64,000 nucleotides of DNA from Reticulitermes speratus (lineage: Eukaryota > Arthropoda > Insecta > Blattodea > Rhinotermitidae), in contig JAJKFL010000005.1 in the NCBI GenBank assembly GCA_021186555.1, positions 50,623,635-50,687,634 of the forward strand. Reading direction: 5' to 3'. Each line of letters opens with the position of its first letter. The first letter of the stretch is position 1. Shown here one piece after another: positions 55,076 through 63,955 of this stretch. Made by a program: the position numbers and the translations under genes. The notes below the pieces were generated by a model, which saw only the letters and a list, made by a program, of their open reading frames with translations, was not told the origin of the DNA and made no database searches.

Positions 55076-55435
55076 CAGAATTGCATCATTTCTGCTCCGT
55101 GATTCTGCACGCCCCGGCGTCCCTGAAACGGCAGGTGTTTCCGCATTGCAAAATAAGACTGAGCGGTAATACTTGTGTGTTTCTGTTGTGGAGGTGTCCA
55201 GTGTGGTAGGTGACCGTTATCGACTTGTGCAGGCGAGTGCCTTGTAATACGCCACAGCTGTCGTTTTATGAATGCTTGCCTATAGAACACTCGTCACAGT
55301 TTTCTTGCCCGTCTCTGCATTATAGGCCCGTACCTCGGAATTTGAACGGACTCAGCTATAGCCTTCTTAGTAACTAACACTGAGTAGTTAGCCAGTCAAG
55401 AAACTTGCCGCATTTTGAAACCCGAAAATTCATTA
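55076..55435. other. Unassigned
   Basis: No gene or repeat recognised. Confidence 0.4.
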
Positions 55436-55656
55436 CCGTGTTCACAAAAGCCCATTAACTTCCCTTGTCCTGAGCAGGAATATTCCAATCCACGCCCACC
55501 CTTCCAGTTTAAGATCCATTGTACTATCCCATCTACGCCTAGGTCTTGCAGATGATCACCTTCCTTCAAGTTTCCCCACCAAAATCCTGTATGTATTTCT
55601 CGTTTCTCCCTTGCGTGTCACATTTCCCACCCATCTCATCCGCCTCCATTTACAGT
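55436..55656 (-). mobile_element. LINE 3' coding remnant
   Basis: The minus strand encodes CKWRRMRWVGNVTRKGETRN then TYRILVGKLEGR, the same tail as in 16180-16385, followed by a decayed CRPRRRWDS-like block. Truncated and broken. Confidence 0.8.
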
Positions 55657-55670
55657 ATGTATATATATAT

Positions 55671-56074
55671 GTCGACCTCGGTGGACTAGTGGTTAGCGTG
55701 CTCGCCACTGGACCCAAGGTTCGCGGGTTCGATCCCGACCGAGGTCGATGGATTTTTAAGGGTGATAAAAATCCGTAGCACAACTTCCTTCTGAGGGGAA
55801 GTAAAGCCGTCGGTCCCATGTCGTAGATTTACGGCATGTAAAAGAACCTTACGGGCATGAATAAAAATGTGGCGTAAGCAAAATTGCCTCCATTTCTCAT
55901 CCAAGTCTCCTGACTGCCTGCCAGATGGCTCTGGCGTGCACATCAGGATCGATAGAACACTAAGCGCGGCTAGCTGGCCGGTCACCAGCTGCCATGAATG
56001 CGCATGACTTAGTAACCTCGACAAGAGGAGGCAAGAGGAGGCCCAGGCCCATACAGGGCTGTTGAGCCAGAATT

Positions 56075-56098
<24 letters not shown>
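55671..56098 (+). mobile_element. SINE family B, full length, variant subfamily
   Basis: Intact head and B-box (GCGGGTTCGATCCCGACC), body with GCGCGGCTAGCTGGCCGG and a duplicated AGAGGAGGCAAGAGGAGGCC, and a (TTA)n/(TA)n tail. TATATATAT precedes the head. Confidence 0.94.
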
Positions 56099-56106
<8 letters not shown>

Positions 56107-56761
56107 TATGTAATGCACAGAGAGCTTAACCAGTGTTGGTTCTGTTCACCAGTCATACAAAAACTCAGTTCTCGCCACACGTCTCCGCAGTACAGACAGT
56201 CACTGCCCACGCCATTGTTACCGCTATTTACCAGACCGCTTACCATCACATAACACATAAGACGTATAAAATATTGCCACTTATATAACGTGTATACAAG
56301 ATATCATTTACTGTTCCACATCTGTGGAGTAATAAAAAGAGAATATTGATGAATAAATTCAAATATATTTCCACTCGTTGGCCTTGATTTTTCTTTCGAC
56401 AAGGACGAGCAGAAGAGTTGGTTTGTACAGTCGTGTCTCACAGCTGTATGGACACTGAGGGCCTTTAGCAAAATACATCACTGCAATTTTTTTTTGTTAC
56501 TTCGTACGTACCGTGTCGCTGGCCTTGTTCATGCTGATCGTACTCCGTGGTTCCAGGGTAACGTGTGAAGGTCAAGAACAACATACTTCGTAACTCTTTG
56601 ATTCCTAGGTTTAGCAACAACAGACGAAAAAACCACAAAGCTCGTCTTTGTGTAATGGTCCCCATTTACTTCTTACCACTGTGGGGTCAATATATCGTGT
56701 GAGGTATGTCCTGCCTGTGGTGTGAGAAAACAAGACAGGTAGTGTACGTATAACGTAACAA
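56099..56761. other. Unassigned
   Basis: No gene or repeat recognised after the TA tract. Confidence 0.4.
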
Positions 56762-57257
56762 TGAGGCGCGTTCGCGAAACCATTGTTGCCGTGGAAAAGC
56801 AATAGGTATTACATATTCTGAGCGTGTGTCTGTAGCCTTAGTTATCCGGCATGCAAAGCGCGTGCGTCGTATTGTATCGTCATCTGTGGCCTGTCTGGCT
56901 CTACCATATTTTTCCACATTATCTCATAAACGGCACGATTTTCGGAAAAAAATTATTGAACATAAAATGTGTGTTTTGATTTTCTCTACAACTTTTGTCT
57001 GAAACATTTCTCATTCTAAGAAGAATTCAGCGAGATATAATCACAAATGTACATAGGTCTTCATGTAAAGTACCCGTTATTCTTGTCAGATTTTTAGGAA
57101 ACTTTTATTTTGTCGACAGATTTTCGAAAAATACCCAAATATCAAATTTCATGAAAATCCGTCCAGTGGGAGCAGAGTATTTGCATGCGGATAGACGGAC
57201 AGACAGACAAGACGAGCCTAATAGTCGTTTGTCGCAATTTTGGAAACGCGCCTAAAA
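56762..57257 (-). mobile_element. MITE family G, inverted copy
   Basis: GAGGCGCGTTCGCGAAACC on the left and TTTTGGAAACGCGCCT on the right are the inverted ends. AAGTACCCGTTATTCTTGTC and CGTCCAGTGGGAGC are the reverse of landmarks in 33174-33773. Confidence 0.8.
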
Positions 57258-57299
57258 ACGGAGTTCTTATTTATTTTTGTGCTTTACTAATTAAGTGTA

Positions 57300-57465
57300 T
57301 GTACCTGTATGTTTCGTCCAAGACTGCTTGACCCTTGAAGATTAGACCGATAGGTTGTCCTGAAACGTCGGTAAGAAACTACCATTCTACGCTGCGTAAA
57401 ATTTCAAAACAGCGCAGATCTCATTTACACCGCGGCGGAAGCCTGAAATCACTGGTGTATAGTTT
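57300..57465 (+). mobile_element. Half of a GAAACGTC-class hairpin element
   Basis: CTTGAAGATTAGACCGATAG, then GTCCTGAAACGTCGGTAAG and CACCGCGGCGGAAGCCTGAA, match the right arm of 23466-23697. The left arm is absent. Confidence 0.65.
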
Positions 57466-57544
57466 TGTCAGGCCAAATGCAGAATTTTTGGAAATGGTCG
57501 TAATTGTTGTCTGTTATGAAAACGATACGAAAGACAAAAAAAAT

Positions 57545-57835
57545 GCGTTTTGTTGGGTAAACAATAGAATTTCTTAATGTTAAATCAGGTGGTACGTATG
57601 GTACATGCCTCTAACAGAAATGAGTACCAGGAATATTTCCTCGGGGGGGGGGGGGGGAGGGGGGTAAAGGCGGCAGGTGTGTAGGGCTGACAACCTTACC
57701 ACCTTCATGTACCGATTGTCTAGAAACCTGGGAGCCTCAACCTCCTGGAACCCTCAGAGTCTGTCCAGGCCTATAATGGGATTTCTTTACCTTTACGTAT
57801 GGTACATATGGTTACCACTTCGCTTTAAATCAGTG
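57545..57835 (-). mobile_element. Fragment of the piggyBac-like MITE flank, split by a SINE
   Basis: AATTTCTTAATGTTAAATCA + GGTGGTACGTATGGTACAT and, beyond the SINE, ATGGTTACCACTTCGC recall the end of array 2 (GTTAAACATGGTGGTACATA). The satellite unit itself is absent. Confidence 0.5.
57607..57793 (+). mobile_element. SINE family D, 5'-truncated, 14-bp target duplication
   Basis: TACGTATGGTACAT flanks it (57593-57606, 57794-57807). The body starts GAAATGAGTACCAGGAATA-like, with a G-run at 57645-57661, and ends CTATAATGGGATTTCTTTAC-CTT. It defines the family D tail. Confidence 0.92.
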
Positions 57836-58589
57836 TTGTGTTATTGACTTCGTAGCAGCATGCTTTTATGCGCAATGGATGAACGTTAAAGAGTCGTGGT
57901 GGTATGGAGAATCTGGAACGTGCGTGTCGTAACTTTGAGTACAGCAACACAATCTTGTTCTGTTGTGCGCACGTGTTTGATTATAGATGTGTTGTGTGAA
58001 ATGTGCTTATTATCGATATATGCGTCTGCCTGTCCGCAGTTTTTATGCGCGAAGATGCGGTCACGGCGTAAAATTATACACCGTGATGATTATGACATAA
58101 CATACTGTAATACCCGTTTTTGCTTTTAAGTATAGAAGGCTGTTTTCTTGAATAGATATTTTGTAAACCTTGGAGGCATCAAGGTCTTCAATATAAGCAT
58201 ATTTCATTGTCACTGGGGCATCTCGGAACGCACTTTGCAATACTGCGGTTGTCAGGTGTACAGTAGCTGACGTATGACAAATGGTGCAGAATTCTGTCGC
58301 ATTTCATAGCTCGGCGACACGACGACGCAACGAAAGAATATAAAGGACTTCTACATTCTCTGCGGTTTTGAATGGCAGTGTTTGTGAATAACTCTTAAGT
58401 GAGAGGTAACGCATAGTTTTATAAGAAGGACACTTCCGTTGTTAAAATTGTTTATCTTTCATTCCCTTTACCACCCTTGTAAGTGGAAGGGTCTTTGATC
58501 TTTCAGAAATAGCGCGCTGTTCTTAGAACATGCTAATTCGGAGAACTTCACAGTATAAGCATATACAAATATCTTCTGTATATTTGACT
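57836..58589. other. Unassigned
   Basis: No gene or repeat recognised. It ends with the 8-bp target site of the next element. Confidence 0.4.
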
Positions 58590-58978
58590 CGGGGTTTACT
58601 AGTTGCGTCCCGCGGTCACTTTTCAGATAAGAGCTGTGTATCAGTTGCGTCCCGAGTTGTCAACCCCCCCAGATAAGGCAATGTATTAGTTGCGTCCCGC
58701 GGTCAGTTTAAAGGTACAACAGTTGTGTAGCAGGCTGCTGAGGAAAAACCGAACGGCTGTAGTGTCGAATCGGGTCCAGGGTGCCTTGGTTCAAAGTCCG
58801 TCTGTGACGCTGTACAGTGGGTCAGATTAAGCGAGACCTGGCCACAATTACAATTCTTCGACTTCCACAAAATGCTTAAAAATCTACTTGAGGGGCAACA
58901 GGAAGTTCTCAGGGTAACGTAAGTTTTATGACATTTGGGGTGGATATATTTTCGGTAGAGGCAAACAAACAGAGCGTT

Positions 58979-59537
58979 CTATACTTATAGTCCTACAAAT
59001 GTACAGTTTATTCACTATTAGTTGTGTAACACTGCCCTACATGTTTCGAACCATATTCTGGCTCATACTCAGAGACTCAGTATTTAAAATTACACATTTT
59101 TACATCAATTGGTACAATTGTTTAAATAGTAAAAACTGAATAACATGGATTTATTTTACAATCGTGTTTATACACTGGTTCAAATGTGAATAGATGTAGC
59201 TGCTGTTTATTTCGGTGTTATAAACCAAGTCTTATACGGGTTAAAATGTTAAAAGTTGAATAATCTGTGTTGTTATGATATCCTGAAACATACAGTATTT
59301 AAGATAAAATTGATAGTCGTATTTATGTTATTATGTTATTCAGTTTTTACTATTTAAACAATTGTACCAATTGTTGTAAAAATGTGTAATTTTAAATACT
59401 GAGTCTCTGAGGATGAGCCAGAATATGGTTAGAAACATGTAGGACAGTGTTACACAACTAATAGTGAATAAAATGTACATTTGTAGGACTATAAATATAG
59501 AAAAGAAAATGTACGGAATGAATAATATTAAGTTTTT
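58979..59537. mobile_element. Hairpin element with about 165-bp arms and 12-bp target duplication
   Basis: AAACAGAGCGTT flanks it (58967-58978, 59538-59549). The arms 58981-59145 and 59335-59500 are almost identical inverted copies (CACTATTAGTTGTGTAACAC against GTGTTACACAACTAATAGTG). The 190-bp loop is unique. No ORF. Confidence 0.92.
59402..59447 (+). ncRNA. Candidate type I hammerhead ribozyme
   Basis: GTCT-CTGAGGA-TG-AGCCA-GAATA-TGGTT-A-GAAAC-AT-GT-A-GGAC. The core is exact, AGCCA/UGGUU forms five stem II pairs (one wobble), and GUCU/GGAC forms four stem I pairs (one wobble). The opposite arm (about 59033-59075, minus) reads CTGAGTA with TTCGAAAC. Confidence 0.5.
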
Positions 59538-59549
59538 AAACAGAGCGTT

Positions 59550-59771
59550 ATTTCAGGCTTCCGCCGCGATGTTGATGAGATCTGCGCCCTTCTGGGGTAT
59601 TACGCATCGTCGAGTGGTAATCTTTACCGACGTTTCAGAACAATGTATCGGTCCCGTCTTTAAGAAAGACTTCTTGACCCTTGAAGATGGGGCCGATATT
59701 GTCCCGAAACGTCGGTAAAGGATTACCACTGGACGCTGCGTAATATCCTAGAAGAGCGCAGATCTCACAAA
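59550..59771. mobile_element. GAAACGTC-class hairpin element in the same target site
   Basis: It starts immediately after the duplication of the preceding hairpin, and AGAGCGTT-GTT recurs at 59773, a third copy of the target. The arms are GGGGTATTACGCATCGTCGA and its inverted AGCGTCCAGTGGTAATCC counterpart region, with TTTACCGACGTTTCAGAACA against TGTCCCGAAACGTCGGTAAA. Confidence 0.82.
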
Positions 59772-61041
59772 GAGAGCGTTGTTAGTAGCAGCGGTTCGGA
59801 AAGGCACTTTGTACGCAAACTCCAGTAGTGGTTTATTAATTATTTTTACAGTGACAATTTAATTTATTAAGTTAATTGATCACGGTGCAGAGCAATAAAG
59901 TTAAGTAACGTGTGAACTAATTAAAAACGTAATATTTGAAGAGAAATAAATAATTTTTATGTCAATTTAAATTATGCTGATTTTTTTTCTGCATAAAATT
60001 TGAAGTTTATTATTTACATAGAGCTGTAAAATTGATCTGAGCCGCTTTAGCTATCCGTTTGTTGTATTATTGTATAGCTTCAAACTTTATTATTATCTAA
60101 TACAAGAAATTAACTGCTTATATATGCTACTCTGAAAGTTATTAACGATTGCATAAGATAGTGTCATGTACTTAGAGAATTTGATTATGCGGTTTGACAT
60201 GTAGCCTAATCTACCATTTTGAGTGCCCATCTTCGATTTTAATAAAAAGTTAGTAGAGTGTGCATAACTAACCAGCTTACACATTATGTATGTTATGTTT
60301 ATAAGTATACACTTTATATTATTAGACATATATATGTATATATTTATTGTTATATATTTTATAATAAACTATGAAAACATTTCGCACAATTATTTACAGA
60401 TGAATAAAAATTAAAGCACAAGGAGTTGTTTAAAATTTGGACACAAAGGAAAGCACAGCAACATAAAGAGTGAATACGTTAAAAAGAGTGCTATAGGGAT
60501 GTACAGATCTCTTTGTTTTCAATTAAGAATCTAGATACCACGTGAAACTTTTATTTCATAAAAATTAAACCGATATTAATTAAACAGTAATTGCTTTATT
60601 TTCAATTTTCAGTGAGTTTTTATTTTCAGTTTTGTTAATATAATTATTATTTTACAGCTCATTTTCGGCCTGAAGAAATTTCCCCAAGCGCATTAGCGGA
60701 AATAGAATATATCTCATGCTGTACTGGATATTTGAAAAGAGTATTGATACACGAAGAAACCAACAGTATTGTGTATCAAACAACACAGAATCGTTTGAGA
60801 AAGATGTCAATTTACACATTACAGTTATTGCCAAAACATATGAAACATTAGAAATTTTACGTTGTATTCACCGTGCATCTTGACATCAATTTTCAATTTC
60901 TTCAACCAACTAATGCACCTTTTTTATTTTATTTTTTCATTTCTTTTCCTTTTTTGGTTCAAGAAATTGAAAGATTACGAAATGTCATGCACTTCAGGTA
61001 TACATGTTCGTCGAAACCGTCGACAACTTAGGAGTTGGGTG

Positions 61042-61072
<31 letters not shown>

Positions 61073-61350
61073 ATGTCCCTCGCTGCTCTGCGGGTTCGCT
61101 TCCCGGTCTCTTCTGGAGGTTTGGTCATGTCTCTGTATGATACACATGAAGCAGAGACCTTGGGACGCAACTGATACATTGCCTTATCTGGGGGGGTTCA
61201 CAACTCGGGACGCAACTGATACATTGCCTTATCTGGGGGGCTGACAACTCGGGACGCAACTGATACGCTTTCTTGACCGCGGGACGCAACTCGTACGTCC
61301 CCATTTGACTAGCGAGAGGTTTTGATTTGGTTTGTGTTTATGCTTACTGT
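59772..61350. other. AT-rich interior of the 2.7-kb element; related hairpin fragment near 60868
   Basis: GTATTCACCGTGCATCTTGA at 60868-60888 and AACCAACTAATGCACC are remnants of the element type at 22871 and 62588. (TG)n lies at 61046-61072. No gene or transposase is seen. Confidence 0.5.
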
Positions 61351-61644
61351 TGTGGACCGGGATAGCTCAGTCGGTATAGTGACTCGCTACTTGCTGGACG
61401 GTCCCGGGATCAAATCCCGGTAGGGGTGATATATTCCGCACCCGTCCAGACCGGCCGTGGGGACCCACCTAGTCTTTTATACAATGTGTACCGAGTAATT
61501 TCCGGGGATAAAGCGACCGGGGCGTGACGTTAACCACCCACCCCCATTTAGCGCCGAGGTTAAAGAAAGAGTAGAGCTATACCTCTGCTCCCACTTTGTG
61601 CCTTCATGGCAGATTATAGGGTGAACTTTACCTTTAACGTAGAT
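61351..61644 (+). mobile_element. SINE family 1, full length
   Basis: GACCGGGATAGCTCAGTCGG head, TCCCGGGATCAAATCCCGG B-box, and CTTTACCTTTAACG tail. TTACTGTT at 61343-61350 and 61645-61652 is the likely duplication. Confidence 0.93.
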
Positions 61645-61920
61645 TTACTGTTAATGGAAGTTACTTTAAAATCATTTCTAAAACATTTGTTTCCACTGTT
61701 TATAACAACATTGCTATTTTTAACCTTCACTTCAATTGATTATTTCTACCAACAAATGCACCAGGACAAGTTTGTCACTGTTTTCAGTGCGGTAGGAACT
61801 GAGTCTGCAAGCATTATTTAGATGAAATTCCTGCATAAAGTTCATAGGAGGCGTCACATTGTTACTTTGAAGGCATGTTGTGTTATGTACTGTTGCTTTG
61901 ATGCACTGGATGAGCTTTAA
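61645..61920. other. Hairpin-element fragment near 61726-61790
   Basis: TTGATTATTTCTACCAACAA + ATGCACCAGGACAAGTTTG repeats the left arm of 62588-62790. It is a single arm, cut off at CACTGTTTTCAG. Confidence 0.6.
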
Positions 61921-62588
61921 CCATTTCAAGACGAAAAAGTCCGTACCGCGCAGTAAACACACTCCCTCTTGGTTACAAAAACCAGTCAGTTAATGCTGTA
62001 GAGTGAAATAATCGCTGTTTGTTCTGAGATCCACGCAAAACACATAAATACAGTCCGTACCGCGCAGTAAACACACTCCGTCTCAGTTATACAAACCAGT
62101 CAGTTAATGCTGTACAGTGAAATAATCGCTGTTTGTTCTGAGATCCACACAAAACACATAAATACAGTCCGTACCGCGCAGTAAACACACTCCGTCTCAG
62201 TTATACAAACCAGTCAGTTAATGCTGTACAGTGAAATAATCGCTGTTTGTTCTGAGATCCACACAAAACACATAAATACAGTCCGTACCGCGCAGTAAAC
62301 ACACTCCGTCTCAGTTATACAAACCAGTCAGTTAATGCTGTACAGTGAAATAATCGCTGTTTGTTCTGAGATCCACGCAAAACACATAAATACAGTCCGT
62401 ACCGCGCAGTAAACACACTCCGTCTCAGTTATACAAACCAGTCAGTTAATGCTGTACAGTGAAATAATCGCTGTTTGTTCTGAGATCCACACAAAACACA
62501 TAAATACAGTCCGTACCGCGCAGTAAACACACTCCGTCTCAGTTATACAAACCAGTCAGTTAATGCTGTACAGTGAAATAATCGCTGT
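61921..62588 (-). repeat. 114-bp satellite array 3, truncated
   Basis: TTAA then CCATTTCAAGACGAAAAAG matches the right end of the piggyBac-like MITE. Nearly six reverse-orientation units follow, and the last stops mid-unit at ATAATCGCTGTTT where the hairpin element begins. The opposite MITE end is missing, unlike arrays 1 and 2. Confidence 0.87.
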
Positions 62589-62790
62589 TTCACTTTATAT
62601 TCACCGTGCATCTTTGTATAATTGATTATTTCTACCAACAAATGCACCAGGACAAGTTTGTCACTGTTTTCTTTATTGAAAGAGTGCCCCAATACGTATT
62701 TCGGCAATTATATTGCCATCATCATTTGTTGGTAGAAATAATCAATTATACAAAGATGCACGGTGAATATAAAGTGAACTTCACTTCAAT
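62588..62790. mobile_element. Hairpin element with hammerhead-like loop
   Basis: The arms TATTCACCGTGCATCTTTGT + ATAATTGATTATTTCTACCA and their near-perfect inverted copy (62727-62785) face each other. On the minus strand ATGATGA-T-GGCAAT-ATA-ATTGCC-GAAAT-AC-GT-A lies near 62690-62727: a six-pair stem II, but CTGATGA reads ATGATGA. Confidence 0.85.
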
Positions 62791-63043
62791 GTTTAACATA
62801 TTGCTTAGGCCATATATATATATACAATATACCTACTGTTTTTATATATATTTATAATGTATCTACGATATAAGGAGGAGATCTCCTTCATATAACATAC
62901 AGTGTTTCCATTTTTACAATTTTTGTTAATGGCCTGATGATGACTCTTTATTGAGCCGAAACTAGTTGCAAAGTAAAAACGTGTACGAGTATAATGCAGT
63001 TTGTTGAGTGTCACTGATGAACTAATAAAATATGCACTTGAAA
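62791..63043 (+). ncRNA. Candidate hammerhead ribozyme at 62930-62971, in otherwise unassigned DNA
   Basis: GGC-CTGATGA-T-GACTC-TTTATT-GAGCC-GAAAC-TA-GT-T-GC. The core is exact and stem III can form two pairs around TA. Stem II has one mismatch and stem I is only two pairs. (TA)n lies at 62812-62824. No gene. Confidence 0.4.
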
Positions 63044-63260
63044 CTTATTTCCTGTTGAATTTCCAAGAAATATTAGAGCAGAAACCAACAGAAGTAATTA
63101 TTAACTAGAAAGTACCAACGGTAATGCACAAAATTAATATCCTCTAAAGACTTTGTTCTGTATATTAAATTTGTGCATTACCGTTGGTACTTTCTAGTTA
63201 ATAATTACTTCTGTTGGTTTCTGCTCTAATATCTCTTGGAAATTCAAACAGGAAGTAAGT
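63044..63260. repeat. Near-perfect long hairpin, arms about 92 bp, loop about 30 bp
   Basis: The left arm (ACTTATTTCCTGTTGAATTT...CGGTAATGCACAAA) and right arm (TTTGTGCATTACCGTTGGTA...CAGGAAGTAAGT) match except for about three positions. No target duplication is certain. It could be a young snap-back MITE or a source of hairpin small RNA. Confidence 0.93.
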
Positions 63261-63888
63261 TCCTTTGTTATATAAACGATATTGTTATCGTCTACAGATT
63301 GATTTCGTCTTGATAGTGACATTACTTTCAAGTTAAAAATATCAGCCGTGATATTGATACGTTGTTTCTACGTTTTCAGCGAGGTCCGCCTTCCCTGTTA
63401 GTGCACTCCAACAGACACACTGGACAAATGCTGAGTTTTGTACCCAAAATTTTCGTCGCACTGCATGCTGCTCATGGATCCCTCGCCACATTAACTTCAA
63501 AATTTCCGCCCAATTTTCTCAAAACTTCGTGATAATGCAGCCCTCCCATTTAGCCCATGTGCTTAAGATCTGTCCTCTGCTGCCATATTAAAGCAGTCCA
63601 CTTACCTTCTTAGCCTTTCCAACGCTCTACGTTGCCTTTACCCTGCCTTTATTGGAAGGACAAGCTGGCACAGCCTGGGAACCTTCGGGACAGTAAATTT
63701 TCTATGTTTATTAACCACCGACAAAATACACTTTGTATCCCATTTCAGTGGAAGAAAGGAACTGGGGGTGTATAGAGTTAGTGTGTTGAGGAGAACGTTT
63801 GGACTTGGAGGAGAGATAGTAATGCAAGAATAGAAAAAAATACATAATGAGGCGCTCTGCTCTTTGTGTTCTTAATATCATATTTTAG
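63261..63888. other. End of the inferred intron, no repeat recognised
   Basis: It closes with TTCTTAATATCATATTTTAG. This is a moderate 3' splice site with a T-rich rather than CT-rich tract. Confidence 0.45.
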
Positions 63889-63955
63889 GTTGAGCAGGTA
63901 AAGAAGGATGAGATGGGACGGTTATGTGGCACGCAAGGTGACATCTATGTAACAG
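63889..63955 (+). CDS. Host gene, second coding exon (67 bp)
   Basis: Between TTTTAG and AACAG/GTAAAG the frame reads VEQVKKDEMGRLCGTQGDIY-VT, with no stop. Joined to exon 1 it gives LLEHSRTLSADDK followed by VEQVKKDEMGRLCG, a smooth helical, charged continuation in matching phase 0; it leaves in phase 1. Its composition is unlike any repeat here. The donor itself belongs to an antisense SINE, so the native exon may originally have been longer, or this may be a SINE-modified transcript end. The protein family is not recognised. Confidence 0.55.

Larger units (their letters stand above)
58590..61302. mobile_element. 2.7-kb non-autonomous transposon, hAT-like 8-bp duplication, subterminal repeats
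   Basis: ATTTGACT flanks it (58582-58589, 61303-61310). The ends CGGGGTTTACTAGTTGCGTC and, inverted, GGGGACGTACGAGTTGCGTC continue as inverted repeats of about 100 bp. Within them CAGTTGCGTCCCGAGTTG and CAGATAAGGCAATGTAT recur two or three times. No transposase is visible inside. The interior holds two hairpin elements and a (GT)n tract. hAT is the best fit by duplication length, but the terminus is unfamiliar. Confidence 0.8.
32532..63888 (+). other. Inferred intron of about 31.4 kb
   Basis: It opens GTGAGTGG and closes TATCATATTTTAG. Exon 1 ends in phase 0 and the exon at 63889 opens a frame in phase 0. Everything between is repeats and unassigned DNA apart from one weak candidate exon (43607-43717). 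Introns of this size are common in large insect genomes. RNA evidence would be needed to exclude additional exons. Confidence 0.55.

Noticed and set aside
54148-55290. A 380-codon valine-rich minus ORF and threonine-rich plus ORFs
   Set aside because: They come from CCA triplet repeats open on both strands. The unique N-terminal part on minus has no recognised domain.
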